DNA of 64,000 nucleotides from Parvibaculum sp. (GTDB lineage Bacteria > Pseudomonadota > Alphaproteobacteria > Parvibaculales > Parvibaculaceae): assembly GCA_017642695.1 (NCBI GenBank), contig JAEPQD010000002.1:682001-746000 (forward strand), read 5' to 3'. Under the pieces are notes generated by a model. It was given only the letters and a program-made list of their open reading frames with translations. It ran no database searches and had not been told where the DNA came from. Position numbers and translations under genes: made by a program. Positions 1-8,811 of this stretch are shown piece after piece (position 1 is the stretch's first letter; every line of letters begins with the position of its first letter).

Positions 1-1
1 G

Positions 2-376
2 CGGTCCGCCGCGCTCGGCCTTTCTGCAACGCGACGGCTTCAATTGGCGGCCGAGGAAACGAACACGTTGGCTCTGTTGTTCACCGCCCATGCCAAGGGA
101 AATGCCAGCGTCGCCGTAACCCGCTGGCATGTGGGGGGCGCCGAAAGCCGGAATGTTCTTTATACTGACGAAATAGAAATGCTGCCCGGCCGTCCCCGAT
201 GGGATGTTTCGCTCGCCCGATGCCGCGGTGGTCAGCCGGGCCGGTGGCAGATGGAATGGAGCGCGGAAGAGAGCGAGCTTTCCCTCGTCTCTCTGGTAGA
301 AGAGGTGCAGGCGGTACCTCTACCGGTTCTTCGTGAGGTGGAGGACAAAATTGTCTTTCTCAGACAGACTGCCTGA
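2..376 (+). CDS. imuA: ImuA-like SOS mutagenesis protein, C-terminal fragment
   Basis: The reading frame is open to the left edge of the window, so only the last ~124 residues of the gene are seen. The motif with TRWHVG, followed later by RGGQPGRWQMEW, matches the C-terminal end of the RecA/SulA-like ImuA proteins, which end in a similar TRW...RNRGGRTGRW segment. ImuA is an accessory protein that works with ImuB and the polymerase DnaE2 in damage-induced mutagenesis. imuB and dnaE2 follow about 750 bp downstream on the same strand, which strongly supports the call. An internal TTG at 44 could start a short ORF, but the upstream open frame makes a longer protein more likely. The odd feature is that imuA is separated from imuB by two small genes on the other strand. 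Confidence 0.72.
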   Translation, partial: RSAALGLSATRRLQLAAEETNTLALLFTAHAKGNASVAVTRWHVGGAESRNVLYTDEIEMLPGRPRWDVSLARCRGGQPGRWQMEWSAEESELSLVSLVEEVQAVPLPVLREVEDKIVFLRQTA

Positions 377-384
377 CGAGCCGG

Positions 385-669
385 TCACCAGTAACGATAT
401 GGGCGGTAGCCGGGATAGGGCCCCCACCAGGGCGAGGGCGCGTTGGCGCGTCGCAATGCGCGGGTGTTTTCTTCCTGTGCCCGTATTTCCTTGAGCTTCA
501 GCATGCAATTGGAAAAGGCTTCCGAACCCGGCGTGAATCCAAGCTTTTCGCACTCGGCTTCGTCGGCTTGCTGCTGCGCGGCCATGCGCGCGGCTTCCTC
601 CTGAGGGCTCGCGCAAGCGGTGAGCGCCAGCAAGAGCGCAACCGCCAGTCCGCCTTTTAGGATATGCAT
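385..669 (-). CDS. Small lipoprotein, paralogue of its neighbour
   Basis: Encodes 94 residues with a short positively charged start, a hydrophobic stretch and a lipobox (LTAC, Cys at about residue 19), so it should be an outer- or inner-membrane lipoprotein. The mature part has an Ala/Gln/Glu-rich helical segment with the pattern CEKLGF...AFSNCMLKLKEIRAQEE, and it ends in a Pro/Tyr/Trp-rich tail. The neighbouring gene upstream on the same strand has the same CxxLGF...NCxLKxKEIRA pattern, so the two arose by tandem duplication. Two conserved cysteines in the mature part could form a disulfide. The 3' end lies 8 bp from the end of imuA (convergent). Function unknown. Confidence 0.75.
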   Translation of the reverse strand: MHILKGGLAVALLLALTACASPQEEAARMAAQQQADEAECEKLGFTPGSEAFSNCMLKLKEIRAQEENTRALRRANAPSPWWGPYPGYRPYRYW

Positions 670-686
670 CTCTTACTCCTTTACCG

Positions 687-950
687 TCAAAGACCTATGC
701 CGACTCCGAGCCCAAAGCCGACATTCGGGGAACGGTTGCCTTCTTCCTTGGCCCGAATTTCCTTCATTTTGAGGCGGCAGTTCCCATAGGCCTCCGTTTC
801 AGGTTCGAAGCCAAGTTCCACGCAATTCTTGTGGTCGATGGCGTCAAGCCGGGCCTGTTCCGCTGCCGGATCGCTGCAGGCGGCAAGCGCAAGGGTCGCC
901 GCAATCGCAGCTCCCAATACGAGTTGTTTTGTCTTTGATTGCTTCACCAT
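687..950 (-). CDS. Small lipoprotein, paralogue of its neighbour
   Basis: Encodes 87 residues from the ATG at 950. That start is preferred because an AGGAGA lies about 9 nt upstream; a longer frame exists but lacks this. The N-terminus has KQSKTK, a hydrophobic segment and a lipobox (LAAC), indicating a lipoprotein. The mature region NCVELGF...YGNCRLKMKEIRAKEEGNR is clearly related to the gene just downstream (385-669), including both cysteines. The C-terminus is Gly-rich. The pair is transcribed away from imuB, sharing the intergenic region with the imuB promoter, and runs towards imuA. Function unknown; the pattern resembles short lipoproteins of alphaproteobacteria with no assigned role. 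Confidence 0.75.
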   Translation of the reverse strand: MVKQSKTKQLVLGAAIAATLALAACSDPAAEQARLDAIDHKNCVELGFEPETEAYGNCRLKMKEIRAKEEGNRSPNVGFGLGVGIGL

Positions 951-1083
951 GCCGTCCTGTCTCCTGGCGTTTCGGGGGAGCTTTTCTCTCATGACCTAAT
1001 CCTATCCCTGTTTCGGGCAAGAAGGGGCAGGAGTGTTGGCGCTCAGATTCGGCTCGCGTACCTGTCGGATTGAAGCTATGTTT

Positions 1084-1098
1084 GTTCTCTTTTTGTTC
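1084..1098. promoter_or_regulatory. LexA (SOS) box, GTTC-N7-GTTC
   Basis: GTTC, seven bases (TCTTTTT), GTTC. This direct repeat is the LexA operator of Alphaproteobacteria. It lies 26 bp upstream of the imuB ATG at 1124, where it could block the promoter. It supports SOS induction of imuB-dnaE2. Seen directly; LexA binding is inferred. Confidence 0.85.
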
Positions 1099-1123
1099 TT
1101 TCCAGATATCTCCGGGTACGCGT

Positions 1124-2725
1124 ATGGGAGAAAAGCGAAGGATTGCCGCGATCTGGCTGCCGAACTGGCCAATTGAGCGCTTTTACCGGGACATCAAACG
1201 GACAAATGCCTCTTTCGTGGTTACGGAAAAGCCGCGCGCTCTTGTTAGGGCAGGGGCAGGAGGCATGCGTCTCACGGCCTGTGACGTGCGGGCTCTTGAT
1301 GCAGGGGCCGAACCCGGTCAACTGGTGCCGGATGCCATGGCGCTTTGCCCAGAACTCGAACTGCATGCAAGCGATAGGGAGGCGGACCGAAAGGCGCTGG
1401 AACGGCTCTCCGTCTGGTGCGGGCGCTATACGCCCTGGGTGGCCGCAGACCCTGCCGGTCTTGGTGAAGAGCCGGACGGCCTTTTGCTCGATATCACAGG
1501 GTGCGCCCATCTCTTTGGAGGCGAAGCGAAACTGCTTTCGCTTCTTTGCGGGCGGCTTGAAGGTTTCGGACTGACGGCGCGATGCGCGATCGCGTCGACG
1601 CCGGGTGCCGCCTGGGCATGCGCGCGCTATGGCTGTGAGGCTCCCTGCATCGTGCCTCCGGGCAAGGAGGCGGAAGCGTTGCGGAGCTTGCCCGTTGCGG
1701 CCTTGCGTCTCGGCGGGGAGGAAATCGACGGGCTTGTGCGTCTCGGCCTGAAGCGCGTGGGTGACCTCTACGGCAAGCCGCGGGCACCGCTTGTGGCGCG
1801 TTTCGGAGCGAACATCGCGCGCCGTCTTGATGAGGCGCTTGGTTTCGAACCGGAACCCATATCGCCCAACTTGCCGCATATACCCTATAGAACGAGTCTC
1901 GCTTTTACTGAAGGGCTGACGCGGCAGGCACATATCGAGGAGGCCATAAAGCGCCTTGCTGCCGATCTTTGCGAGGTTCTCGAACAGGAGCGCAAGGGAG
2001 CGCGGCGGATCGAACTGCAGCTTTTCCGTGTCGATGGCGAGGTGACGCGGCTTTTTGCCGGCACAAGTTTCGCCACGCATGAAGCTTCCCATCTCGCCGG
2101 TCTATTCCACGAGAAGCTCGGTTTTCTTGGTGACGACTTCGATCCGGGTTTCGGTATCGAGGCCATCACGCTTGCCTGTCTGGCTGTCGACCCTCTTTCC
2201 CTAGAACAAGGGAGCTTTGACAAGACGGGAGAACAAAGGTTCGGGCTCGAGCAATTCGTGGACCGGGTCAGCAATCGCTTCGGGGCGGATCGCGTGCTGC
2301 GACTCGAACCGAGGGCGAGCCATATTCCCGAACGCGGGGGTGCCGCCGTTTCTGCCTTGCGCGGTATTTCACCTGCGATGCGTGGCTGGAAGACGTACAT
2401 GGGTGAACATCGTGCTGCCGTTCTGGGCGGCAGTCTGCCTAGGCCCCTGCGCCTGCTGCCGGTAGCCGAACCCGTCGATGTTGTTGCGGAAGTACCGGAA
2501 GGGCCGCCGCGTATTTTTCACTGGCGGAAGATCGCCCATCGGGTTTTGCGTGCGGAGGGCCCGGAGCGTGTCTCTCCCGAATGGTGGCGGGGAGGGAACC
2601 AGCGGACGCGCGACTATTACCGTGTGGAAGACGCCGAGGGGCGCCGTTTCTGGCTTTATCGTGACGGTCTTTATCATCGGGACAATGACGGTCCCCGATG
2701 GTTTCTGCATGGAGTGTTCGAATGA
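1124..2725 (+). CDS. imuB: ImuB, Y-family polymerase-like mutagenesis adaptor
   Basis: About 533 residues. The protein begins with RRIAAIWLPNWPIERF, the usual ImuB opening, and ends with the family's typical RDYYRVEDAEG...WFLHGVFE tail. The N-terminal half resembles the Y-family (UmuC/DinP) fold but lacks the catalytic acidic residues, for example DITGCAHLFGG where an active polymerase has an Asp-Glu pair. In characterised systems ImuB is therefore a catalytically dead bridge between the beta clamp, ImuA and DnaE2. The ATG at 1124 is chosen because it matches the family start; an upstream in-frame TTG at 1070 would place the LexA box inside the gene. The stop codon overlaps the dnaE2 start (ATGA), indicating translational coupling. 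Confidence 0.93.
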   Translation: MGEKRRIAAIWLPNWPIERFYRDIKRTNASFVVTEKPRALVRAGAGGMRLTACDVRALDAGAEPGQLVPDAMALCPELELHASDREADRKALERLSVWCGRYTPWVAADPAGLGEEPDGLLLDITGCAHLFGGEAKLLSLLCGRLEGFGLTARCAIASTPGAAWACARYGCEAPCIVPPGKEAEALRSLPVAALRLGGEEIDGLVRLGLKRVGDLYGKPRAPLVARFGANIARRLDEALGFEPEPISPNLPHIPYRTSLAFTEGLTRQAHIEEAIKRLAADLCEVLEQERKGARRIELQLFRVDGEVTRLFAGTSFATHEASHLAGLFHEKLGFLGDDFDPGFGIEAITLACLAVDPLSLEQGSFDKTGEQRFGLEQFVDRVSNRFGADRVLRLEPRASHIPERGGAAVSALRGISPAMRGWKTYMGEHRAAVLGGSLPRPLRLLPVAEPVDVVAEVPEGPPRIFHWRKIAHRVLRAEGPERVSPEWWRGGNQRTRDYYRVEDAEGRRFWLYRDGLYHRDNDGPRWFLHGVFE

Positions 2726-5700
2726 GTACTTTCTTTGCAGAACTCGCAGTTGCGACCAATTTCAGTTTTCTCCGCGGAGCATCCCACGCAGAGGAACTGG
2801 TGGCGGCTGCTGCTGCGCAAGGACTCGATGCGATCGGTGTGGCCGACCGAAACACAATGGCGGGTGTGGTACGTGCGCATGCGGCCGCGAAGGCAGCGGG
2901 GATAAGACTCGTTGTCGGAACACGGCTCGTGTTGCAGGACGGGTTTGAGGCAATCGCCTATCCGCAGGACCGCACGGCTTATGGACGTCTCTCGCGGCTG
3001 CTGACGCTTGGCAACCGCCGCGCGAGAAAGGGGGAATGTCATCTCGGTATGACGGATGTCCTTGCGCATGGCGAGGGGCAATGTTTCATCGCCATGCCGC
3101 CTGCAACGCCGGACAAGGCGTTCGGAGAAAACCTGAAGCGTCTGAACGATGCCTTTCCCGGATCCGTATGGCTGGGGCTTTCACCTCTTTATCGCTGTGA
3201 TGACAGGCGGCGGCACAAGCTGTTGGGCCGCCTTGCGGAAGAAGCTGGGGTGCCGTTGCTGGCGACGAATGACGTCCTCTATCACACGCCGGACAGGAAG
3301 CCGCTGCAGGATATCGTGACCTGCATTCGCGAGCACTGCACGCTGAAAGAAGCAGGCTTCCGGCTTGCCGCGAATGCAGAGCGGCATGTGAAGTGCGGCG
3401 AAGAAATGGGGCGGCTTCTCGGCCATTTCCCGGAAGCGTTGATGGCAACACTGGAGATCGTGCGCCGGTGCAGGTTTTCGCTGGATGAGTTGCGGTACGA
3501 GTATCCTGCAGACGTGTTTTCAGAAAGCGAAACACCTCAGGAATTGCTCACGAGGTTGACATGGGAAGGGGCAGCGAGACGTTTTCCGGATGGATTGAAC
3601 GAGAAATTGCGCGAAACCATTGCACATGAGCTCGCAATTATTGAGCAAAAGGCCTATGCGCCTTACTTCCTGACGGTACACGACATCGTACGAGAAGCGC
3701 GGCGTCTCGGCATCCTCTGTCAAGGGCGCGGCTCAGCGGCCAATTCCGTTGTTTGCTTCTGCCTTGAAATCACTTCCGTCAATCCATCCGAAGTCGATCT
3801 GCTGTTTGAACGGTTCGTATCGAAGGATCGGAATGAACCACCGGATATCGATGTCGATTTCGAGCATGAGCGGCGGGAAGAGGTAATCCAGTATATCTAC
3901 AAGAAATACGGACGCCGCCGGGCGGGCATCGCCGCAACCGTGATCTCCTATCGTTCACGCAGTGCCATTCGCGACGTGGGCAAGGTGTTTGGTCTGTCTG
4001 AAGATGTCATCACCGCGCTGTCGCGCTCGACCTGGGGCTGGTCCAATACCGGCATATCTGCGGAAGACGCGGAACAGATAGGGCTTGATCCCGAAAACCG
4101 CCAGCTGCGGCTTGCACTCCGGCTGGCCGGCGACCTGATCGGCTTTCCCCGTCATCTTTCGCAGCATGTTGGCGGTTTCGTCATCACAGAAGGACCACTC
4201 GAAGAAGTGGTGCCGATCCAGAACGCGGCGATGGACGAGCGTACCTTCGTCGAATGGGACAAGGACGATCTAGATACGCTCGGCATTCTGAAGATCGATG
4301 TACTGGCGCTCGGCATGCTCACTTGTATCCGACGAGCCTTCGACTTTATCGAGAAGCACTACGGCAAGCATTTCGATCTGGCGACCGTGCCGCAGGGCGA
4401 CCCCAAAGTTTACGACATGCTCTGCGAGGCCGATGCCATCGGGGTCTTCCAGGTGGAGAGCCGTGCGCAGATGTCCATGCTGCCGCGTCTCAAGCCAAAG
4501 TGCTTCTACGACCTTGTGGTCGAAGTGGCGATCGTGCGGCCTGGTCCCATTCAAGGTGACATGGTGCACCCTTATCTTCGCCGCAGGAATGGGGAAGAAG
4601 ATGTCGATTATCCGAAGGAAGAGTTGCGGGCCGTTCTCTCCAAAACCTTTGGCGTGCCGCTTTTCCAGGAACAGGCGATGAAGATCGCCATCGTGGCGGC
4701 AGGTTTTACGCCCGGCGAATCGGACCAATTGCGTCGCGCCATGGCGACCTTCCGCAAGTCGGGAACCATAGGGCTTTATCGCGAGAAGTTCATCGGCGGC
4801 ATGGTTCGGAACGGATATGAGCAGGATTTCGCAGAACGGTGTTTCAAGCAGATCGAGGGTTTTGCCGATTACGGATTTCCCGAGAGCCACGCGGCGAGTT
4901 TCGCGCAGCTTGCCTATGTTTCGGCATGGATCAAATACCACTACCCCGACGTCTTCTGTGCGGCGATCCTCAATTCTCAGCCAATGGGCTTTTATGCACC
5001 CGCGCAACTTGTGCGTGATGCACGTGAGCATGGCATCGAAGTTAGGACCGTTGATGTCAATCACAGCAACTGGGATTCCACGCTGGAAGAAACGAAAACA
5101 GGGAAATGTGCCGTGAGACTCGGTATTCGGCAGGTGAAGGGTGTGCCGGAAGCCGTTGCGGCGGCTATAGAAAGCGAGCGCGGACGGGGGTTCGATTCCG
5201 TTCGTCATCTCTGGCTGAAAACGGGCCTCGCCCCCCGGCTCATCGAACGACTGGCGGATGCGGACGCGTTCCGCTCGATTGGTCTCGACCGGCGGGCGGC
5301 ATTGTGGGCTGTGCGAGGTCTTGGCGGGTATGGCAAAGGACAGGGTGGAAAAATGCCCGCATCTTTGCCGCTTTTCGCCGTGCTGGAGGAGGGCGGCTTC
5401 CAGCATGAAGAAGAAACGATGCTGCCTGCGATGCCCCCCGGAGAACATGTCGTGCTCGACTATGCGACGCTGCGGCTGTCGCTGAAGGCGCACCCCGTTT
5501 CCTTTCTGCGCAATCGGTTCGCGGCGCAGCGAATCCTTCCGAATGCGGAGTTGAAAAAGGTAGAGGCAGGGACGCGGGTTACGCTGGCCGGTCTGGTGCT
5601 AGTGCGTCAGCGGCCGGGAACCGCGAGCGGCGTGATCTTTGCCACGCTCGAAGACGAGACGGGTATCGCCAATATCATCATCTGGCCGAAACTCTACGAG

Positions 5701-5979
5701 AAGCGCCGCCGTGTAGTACTCACTTCACGCCTGCTTTTCGTGCGTGGGCGAGTACAGAAGGAAGGCATCGTAATCCATATCGTGGCAGACGATCTCGAGG
5801 ACTGGACACAGGAGTTAGGCCGTCTTTCCACGGGCAACGACATTGGCGAAACTGCTCTTTCCCCAACGGATGAAGTCAAGCGACCTGCGCGAGATATCCG
5901 TCAGGTGAACGAGGCGAAGCAGGAAGAAAAACGAATGCGCGCCGCACGTTTCGTGCCGAAGAGCAGGGATTTTCACTGA
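2722..5979 (+). CDS. dnaE2: Error-prone DNA polymerase III alpha subunit DnaE2
   Basis: About 1085 residues starting at the ATG that overlaps the imuB stop. The N-terminal PHP domain (ELAVATNFSFLRGASH) is followed by the C-family polymerase core with the catalytic aspartates in PPDIDVDFEHERREE (about residue 375), the helix-hairpin-helix region and a C-terminal OB fold (about residues 950-1050). DnaE2 is the polymerase that carries out translesion synthesis with ImuA and ImuB after SOS induction; it is distinct from the replicative DnaE1 by its shorter length and the imuB linkage. It should be co-transcribed with imuB under LexA. The 3' end is only 6 bp from a convergent gene. Confidence 0.96.
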   Translation: MSTFFAELAVATNFSFLRGASHAEELVAAAAAQGLDAIGVADRNTMAGVVRAHAAAKAAGIRLVVGTRLVLQDGFEAIAYPQDRTAYGRLSRLLTLGNRRARKGECHLGMTDVLAHGEGQCFIAMPPATPDKAFGENLKRLNDAFPGSVWLGLSPLYRCDDRRRHKLLGRLAEEAGVPLLATNDVLYHTPDRKPLQDIVTCIREHCTLKEAGFRLAANAERHVKCGEEMGRLLGHFPEALMATLEIVRRCRFSLDELRYEYPADVFSESETPQELLTRLTWEGAARRFPDGLNEKLRETIAHELAIIEQKAYAPYFLTVHDIVREARRLGILCQGRGSAANSVVCFCLEITSVNPSEVDLLFERFVSKDRNEPPDIDVDFEHERREEVIQYIYKKYGRRRAGIAATVISYRSRSAIRDVGKVFGLSEDVITALSRSTWGWSNTGISAEDAEQIGLDPENRQLRLALRLAGDLIGFPRHLSQHVGGFVITEGPLEEVVPIQNAAMDERTFVEWDKDDLDTLGILKIDVLALGMLTCIRRAFDFIEKHYGKHFDLATVPQGDPKVYDMLCEADAIGVFQVESRAQMSMLPRLKPKCFYDLVVEVAIVRPGPIQGDMVHPYLRRRNGEEDVDYPKEELRAVLSKTFGVPLFQEQAMKIAIVAAGFTPGESDQLRRAMATFRKSGTIGLYREKFIGGMVRNGYEQDFAERCFKQIEGFADYGFPESHAASFAQLAYVSAWIKYHYPDVFCAAILNSQPMGFYAPAQLVRDAREHGIEVRTVDVNHSNWDSTLEETKTGKCAVRLGIRQVKGVPEAVAAAIESERGRGFDSVRHLWLKTGLAPRLIERLADADAFRSIGLDRRAALWAVRGLGGYGKGQGGKMPASLPLFAVLEEGGFQHEEETMLPAMPPGEHVVLDYATLRLSLKAHPVSFLRNRFAAQRILPNAELKKVEAGTRVTLAGLVLVRQRPGTASGVIFATLEDETGIANIIIWPKLYEKRRRVVLTSRLLFVRGRVQKEGIVIHIVADDLEDWTQELGRLSTGNDIGETALSPTDEVKRPARDIRQVNEAKQEEKRMRAARFVPKSRDFH

Positions 5980-5985
5980 CTTCGG

Positions 5986-6396
5986 TTATGCGTTCATTTT
6001 CTCGTTCGGTGGTTTACGCAAAGCCATGAATTCCATGAAGCTGCCCGCAATCTCCGTTGCCACAAACAACCAGAGTACGGGCGTTGCTCCCTGCATCATG
6101 GCGTAGATGATGAGAACCGCCACAGCGATGCGTGCAAAGGCGTCGATACGCGCAAGATCGGGCGACGGGTTGCGCAGCCGAGCAAGCGCCCAGATGACAC
6201 CAAGAACGCCCATGATGTGCACGAACATCATGGCAAGCGGTCCCATTTCGAAAGACAGCGCCGGTGTCCCGAGGTCCAACCCCCTGTCGATGCCATAGAT
6301 CAGTACGATCATCGCATCGGCTATAAAGGGCAACGCGAAAGGCAACGTAACCGAGAGATCCGACCAGGCCACCGCCCGAAGTACTTTTCCCCGCAT
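5986..6396 (-). CDS. Small integral membrane protein, unknown function
   Basis: About 136 residues from the ATG at 6396, which has a purine-rich GGGGGA just upstream; an alternative ATG at 6420 adds eight residues but has a weaker ribosome site. At least four hydrophobic helices are visible: near LPFALPFIADAMIVLIYG, LAMMFVHIMGVLGVIWAL, IAVAVLIIYAMMQ and VLWLFVATEIAGSFMEF. No catalytic motif is apparent. It is convergent with dnaE2 and divergent from the HlyD-family gene that follows. I do not recognise a named family with confidence. Confidence 0.7.
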   Translation of the reverse strand: MRGKVLRAVAWSDLSVTLPFALPFIADAMIVLIYGIDRGLDLGTPALSFEMGPLAMMFVHIMGVLGVIWALARLRNPSPDLARIDAFARIAVAVLIIYAMMQGATPVLWLFVATEIAGSFMEFMALRKPPNEKMNA

Positions 6397-6516
6397 TCTG
6401 TCCCCCTTTTCATGCGACATTCCGCCCGCCGGAGTTTTCCCCGGATACCGCGAAGCCTGCTATCTTCTGCTACAAGCTAGACGACCAGAACAGTCCGGGC
6501 CACCGGCGGAGGCGTT

Positions 6517-7548
6517 TTGAACAAGCGTATGATCTGGACGGGCGGCGTCGCCGCTGCGGTTCTCCTTGTCTCCATCTTCATCTATTTCCAGGTTTTCCGA
6601 CCAATCGCGGTCGTTGTCACGACTCCGCACCGCGGCCCGGCCGTAGAGGCCGTCTATGCGACCGGCACGGTAGAGCCCGTAAGATATGCGCGGGTGGGGA
6701 CAAAGATTTCCGGTCGCGTCACCGATGTACTGAAGCGCGAAGGCGATGCCGTCGCGCAAGGAGATACTCTCGCCGTAATCGAGACAGATGAGGAAATGTC
6801 GCGGGTTCAGGAGCTTGCGGCGCGTCTGGAGCTTGCCGAAGCGGAACTGGAGAGGGCCCGCAAGCTGCGGCGCACGGGAAATGTCAGTGAGGCGGCGCTC
6901 GACCAGGCGCAAAGCACGCATTCGGCGGCGCTTGCCGCGTTGCGCGGAGCAAAGGCGCGGCTCGACGATCACTTCATCAACGCGCCCATTTCCGGGGCCG
7001 TGCTCCGCTCGGAAAACAAGATCAAGGTCGGCGACATGGTGCAGCCGGGCCAGGTTCTGTTTACGGTTGGCGAGACTTCTTCCTTGCAGATCGATGGCGA
7101 AGTCGACGAAGAGGACATTCCCAAGGTCGCTCCCGGACAGAAGGCGCTTATCCGGGCCGACGCCTTTCCCGGCCGTGTACTTGAGGGCGACGTCGAGCGC
7201 ATTACGCCCTATGGAGATCCGGTCGGACGAACGTATCGCGTTTATCTCTCTCTTCCCTCCGATACGCCGCTCATTTCCGGGATGACGACCGAGATCAACA
7301 TTATCGTCCGTCGCGAGGACGATGCCCTGCTGGTGCCGATTTCCTCGCTTTCCGGTGCATCTGTCTGGATCGTTTCGGATGGCGAGGCAAGACGGGCGAG
7401 CGTGCAGCTCGGAGCTGTGGGTGACGAGAACGCAGAGATTCTCTCGGGACTCGACGAGACGGCGGCCGTTATTGCCGCGCCCCCTCCCGACCTCACCGAA
7501 GGTGAAAGCGTGCGTACACAGCCTTCACCCCGGGAATCCGGCTCATAG
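6517..7548 (+). CDS. Membrane-fusion (HlyD/MacA-type) periplasmic adaptor
   Basis: About 343 residues. The start is a TTG at 6517 with GGAGG 4 nt upstream; the ATG at 6529 is too far from this site. It has one N-terminal membrane anchor (about residues 7-28), a biotinyl-lipoyl-like domain (YATGTVEPVRYARVGTKISGRV), a short coiled-coil hairpin (about residues 95-145), the second lipoyl half (INAPISGAVLRSENKIKVGDMV) and beta-barrel segments. Such adaptors link an inner-membrane transporter to the periplasm or an outer-membrane channel. The permease and ATPase genes follow at once, making a MacA-MacB-like set, but no TolC-like outer-membrane gene lies nearby. Substrate unknown. Confidence 0.88.
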   Translation: MNKRMIWTGGVAAAVLLVSIFIYFQVFRPIAVVVTTPHRGPAVEAVYATGTVEPVRYARVGTKISGRVTDVLKREGDAVAQGDTLAVIETDEEMSRVQELAARLELAEAELERARKLRRTGNVSEAALDQAQSTHSAALAALRGAKARLDDHFINAPISGAVLRSENKIKVGDMVQPGQVLFTVGETSSLQIDGEVDEEDIPKVAPGQKALIRADAFPGRVLEGDVERITPYGDPVGRTYRVYLSLPSDTPLISGMTTEINIIVRREDDALLVPISSLSGASVWIVSDGEARRASVQLGAVGDENAEILSGLDETAAVIAAPPPDLTEGESVRTQPSPRESGS

Positions 7549-7560
7549 GCGACACGTCCC

Positions 7561-8811
7561 ATGTTCTGGCAGGTCATGTTCAGCATTGCCGCGGCGCAGC
7601 TCACCTACAGGCGGCGGCAAACCATCGTTTCGACGCTGGGCGTTGCCCTTGGCGTGGGGTTCTTTATTGCGGCTTCGGCCGTCATGTCCGGCTCCGAGAA
7701 GGATCTCGTCCAGCAGCTCGTCGATAACGCACCGCACATTACGATGAAGGACGAGTTCCGTACGGCCGCGAAACAGCCCGTTTATATCGCGTTTCCCGAG
7801 GCGGCCGTCGATCTGACCAACACCAAGCCGAGAGAGTATCTGCGCGGCATCAAGAACCACGGCGCAATCGTGGACGAGCTTTCCAGGCAGCCGGGGGTCA
7901 TCGCAGAAGCCGCGCTGACGGGGCAGGCCATTGTCCGCTATGCCAGCAAGGATGTCGGCGCCTCGATCGCCGGGATCGATCCGGAAAAGGAACGGCACCT
8001 CACGACGGTCGAGGAGGACATGCGGCAAGGTAGCCTCATGCGCCTCAAGACAGCGTCGCAGGGCATTGTCATCGGGGGCGGTATGTCCGACCGCCTCGGA
8101 TTGAAGATGGACGATCTGGCGACCGTCGTGTCTCCGACGGGACTTGTGCGAAGGATGAAGGTCGTCGGTATCTTTCGAACCGGCAACCTTCTGCTCGACG
8201 AGGGGCAGATCTACATGTTGATCAAGGATGCGCAGGTTCTGCTTGAGAAGCCTTTCATCGCAAACCGCATTCGCATCAAGGTCGGCAACCCCGATGACGC
8301 GGAGGAGATCGCGGCGCGTATCGAGAGCCGCTGGGGGTACCGGTCGGAATCCTGGCAGGAGGTGAACCGGGACTTTCTCGGGCTTTTCGTTACCCGCAAC
8401 ATCATCACCTATTCGATCGTCGGCGCGATCATGGTGGTCGCGTCCTTCGGCATCTTCAACATCATATCGACCATCGTGATGGAGAAGCGCCGCGACATCG
8501 CGATCCTCATGTCGATGGGCTTCCGCGCCTTTGACATTCAGGCAATCTTTCTCGTGCAGGGCGTGGTGGTGGGGCTTATCGGCATGGCGATGGGGTGGGG
8601 CATTGGTTATATCCTGCTCGAGATGCTTGCCTCGGTCGAAATCACCATCCCCGGCATGACGGAGAAGCAGGGGATCGCGCTCGAGCGCGGCGTTTTCCAG
8701 TATGGGTTCGGTGGCTTCTTTGCCGTTGTCTCCGCTGTGGCGGCGGCGTGGTATCCGGCACGGAAGGCCGCGCAGGTAAGGCCCGTCGACATCATCCGGG
8801 GGGCGGCATGA
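7561..8811 (+). CDS. ABC transporter permease, FtsX/MacB/LolC type
   Basis: About 416 residues. One membrane helix lies near the N-terminus (QTIVSTLGVALGVGFFIAASAVMSG), followed by a large periplasmic MacB_PCD-like domain (about residues 45-240) and three C-terminal helices (about 280-410), the standard layout of type VII ABC (mechanotransmission) permeases. It lies 12 bp after the adaptor gene, and its stop overlaps the ATG of the ATPase gene (ATGA). The ATPase is encoded separately, as in LolCDE or the split MacB systems. Whether it exports a small molecule or lipoproteins, or transmits force to a periplasmic partner, cannot be read from the sequence. Confidence 0.9.
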   Translation: MFWQVMFSIAAAQLTYRRRQTIVSTLGVALGVGFFIAASAVMSGSEKDLVQQLVDNAPHITMKDEFRTAAKQPVYIAFPEAAVDLTNTKPREYLRGIKNHGAIVDELSRQPGVIAEAALTGQAIVRYASKDVGASIAGIDPEKERHLTTVEEDMRQGSLMRLKTASQGIVIGGGMSDRLGLKMDDLATVVSPTGLVRRMKVVGIFRTGNLLLDEGQIYMLIKDAQVLLEKPFIANRIRIKVGNPDDAEEIAARIESRWGYRSESWQEVNRDFLGLFVTRNIITYSIVGAIMVVASFGIFNIISTIVMEKRRDIAILMSMGFRAFDIQAIFLVQGVVVGLIGMAMGWGIGYILLEMLASVEITIPGMTEKQGIALERGVFQYGFGGFFAVVSAVAAAWYPARKAAQVRPVDIIRGAA

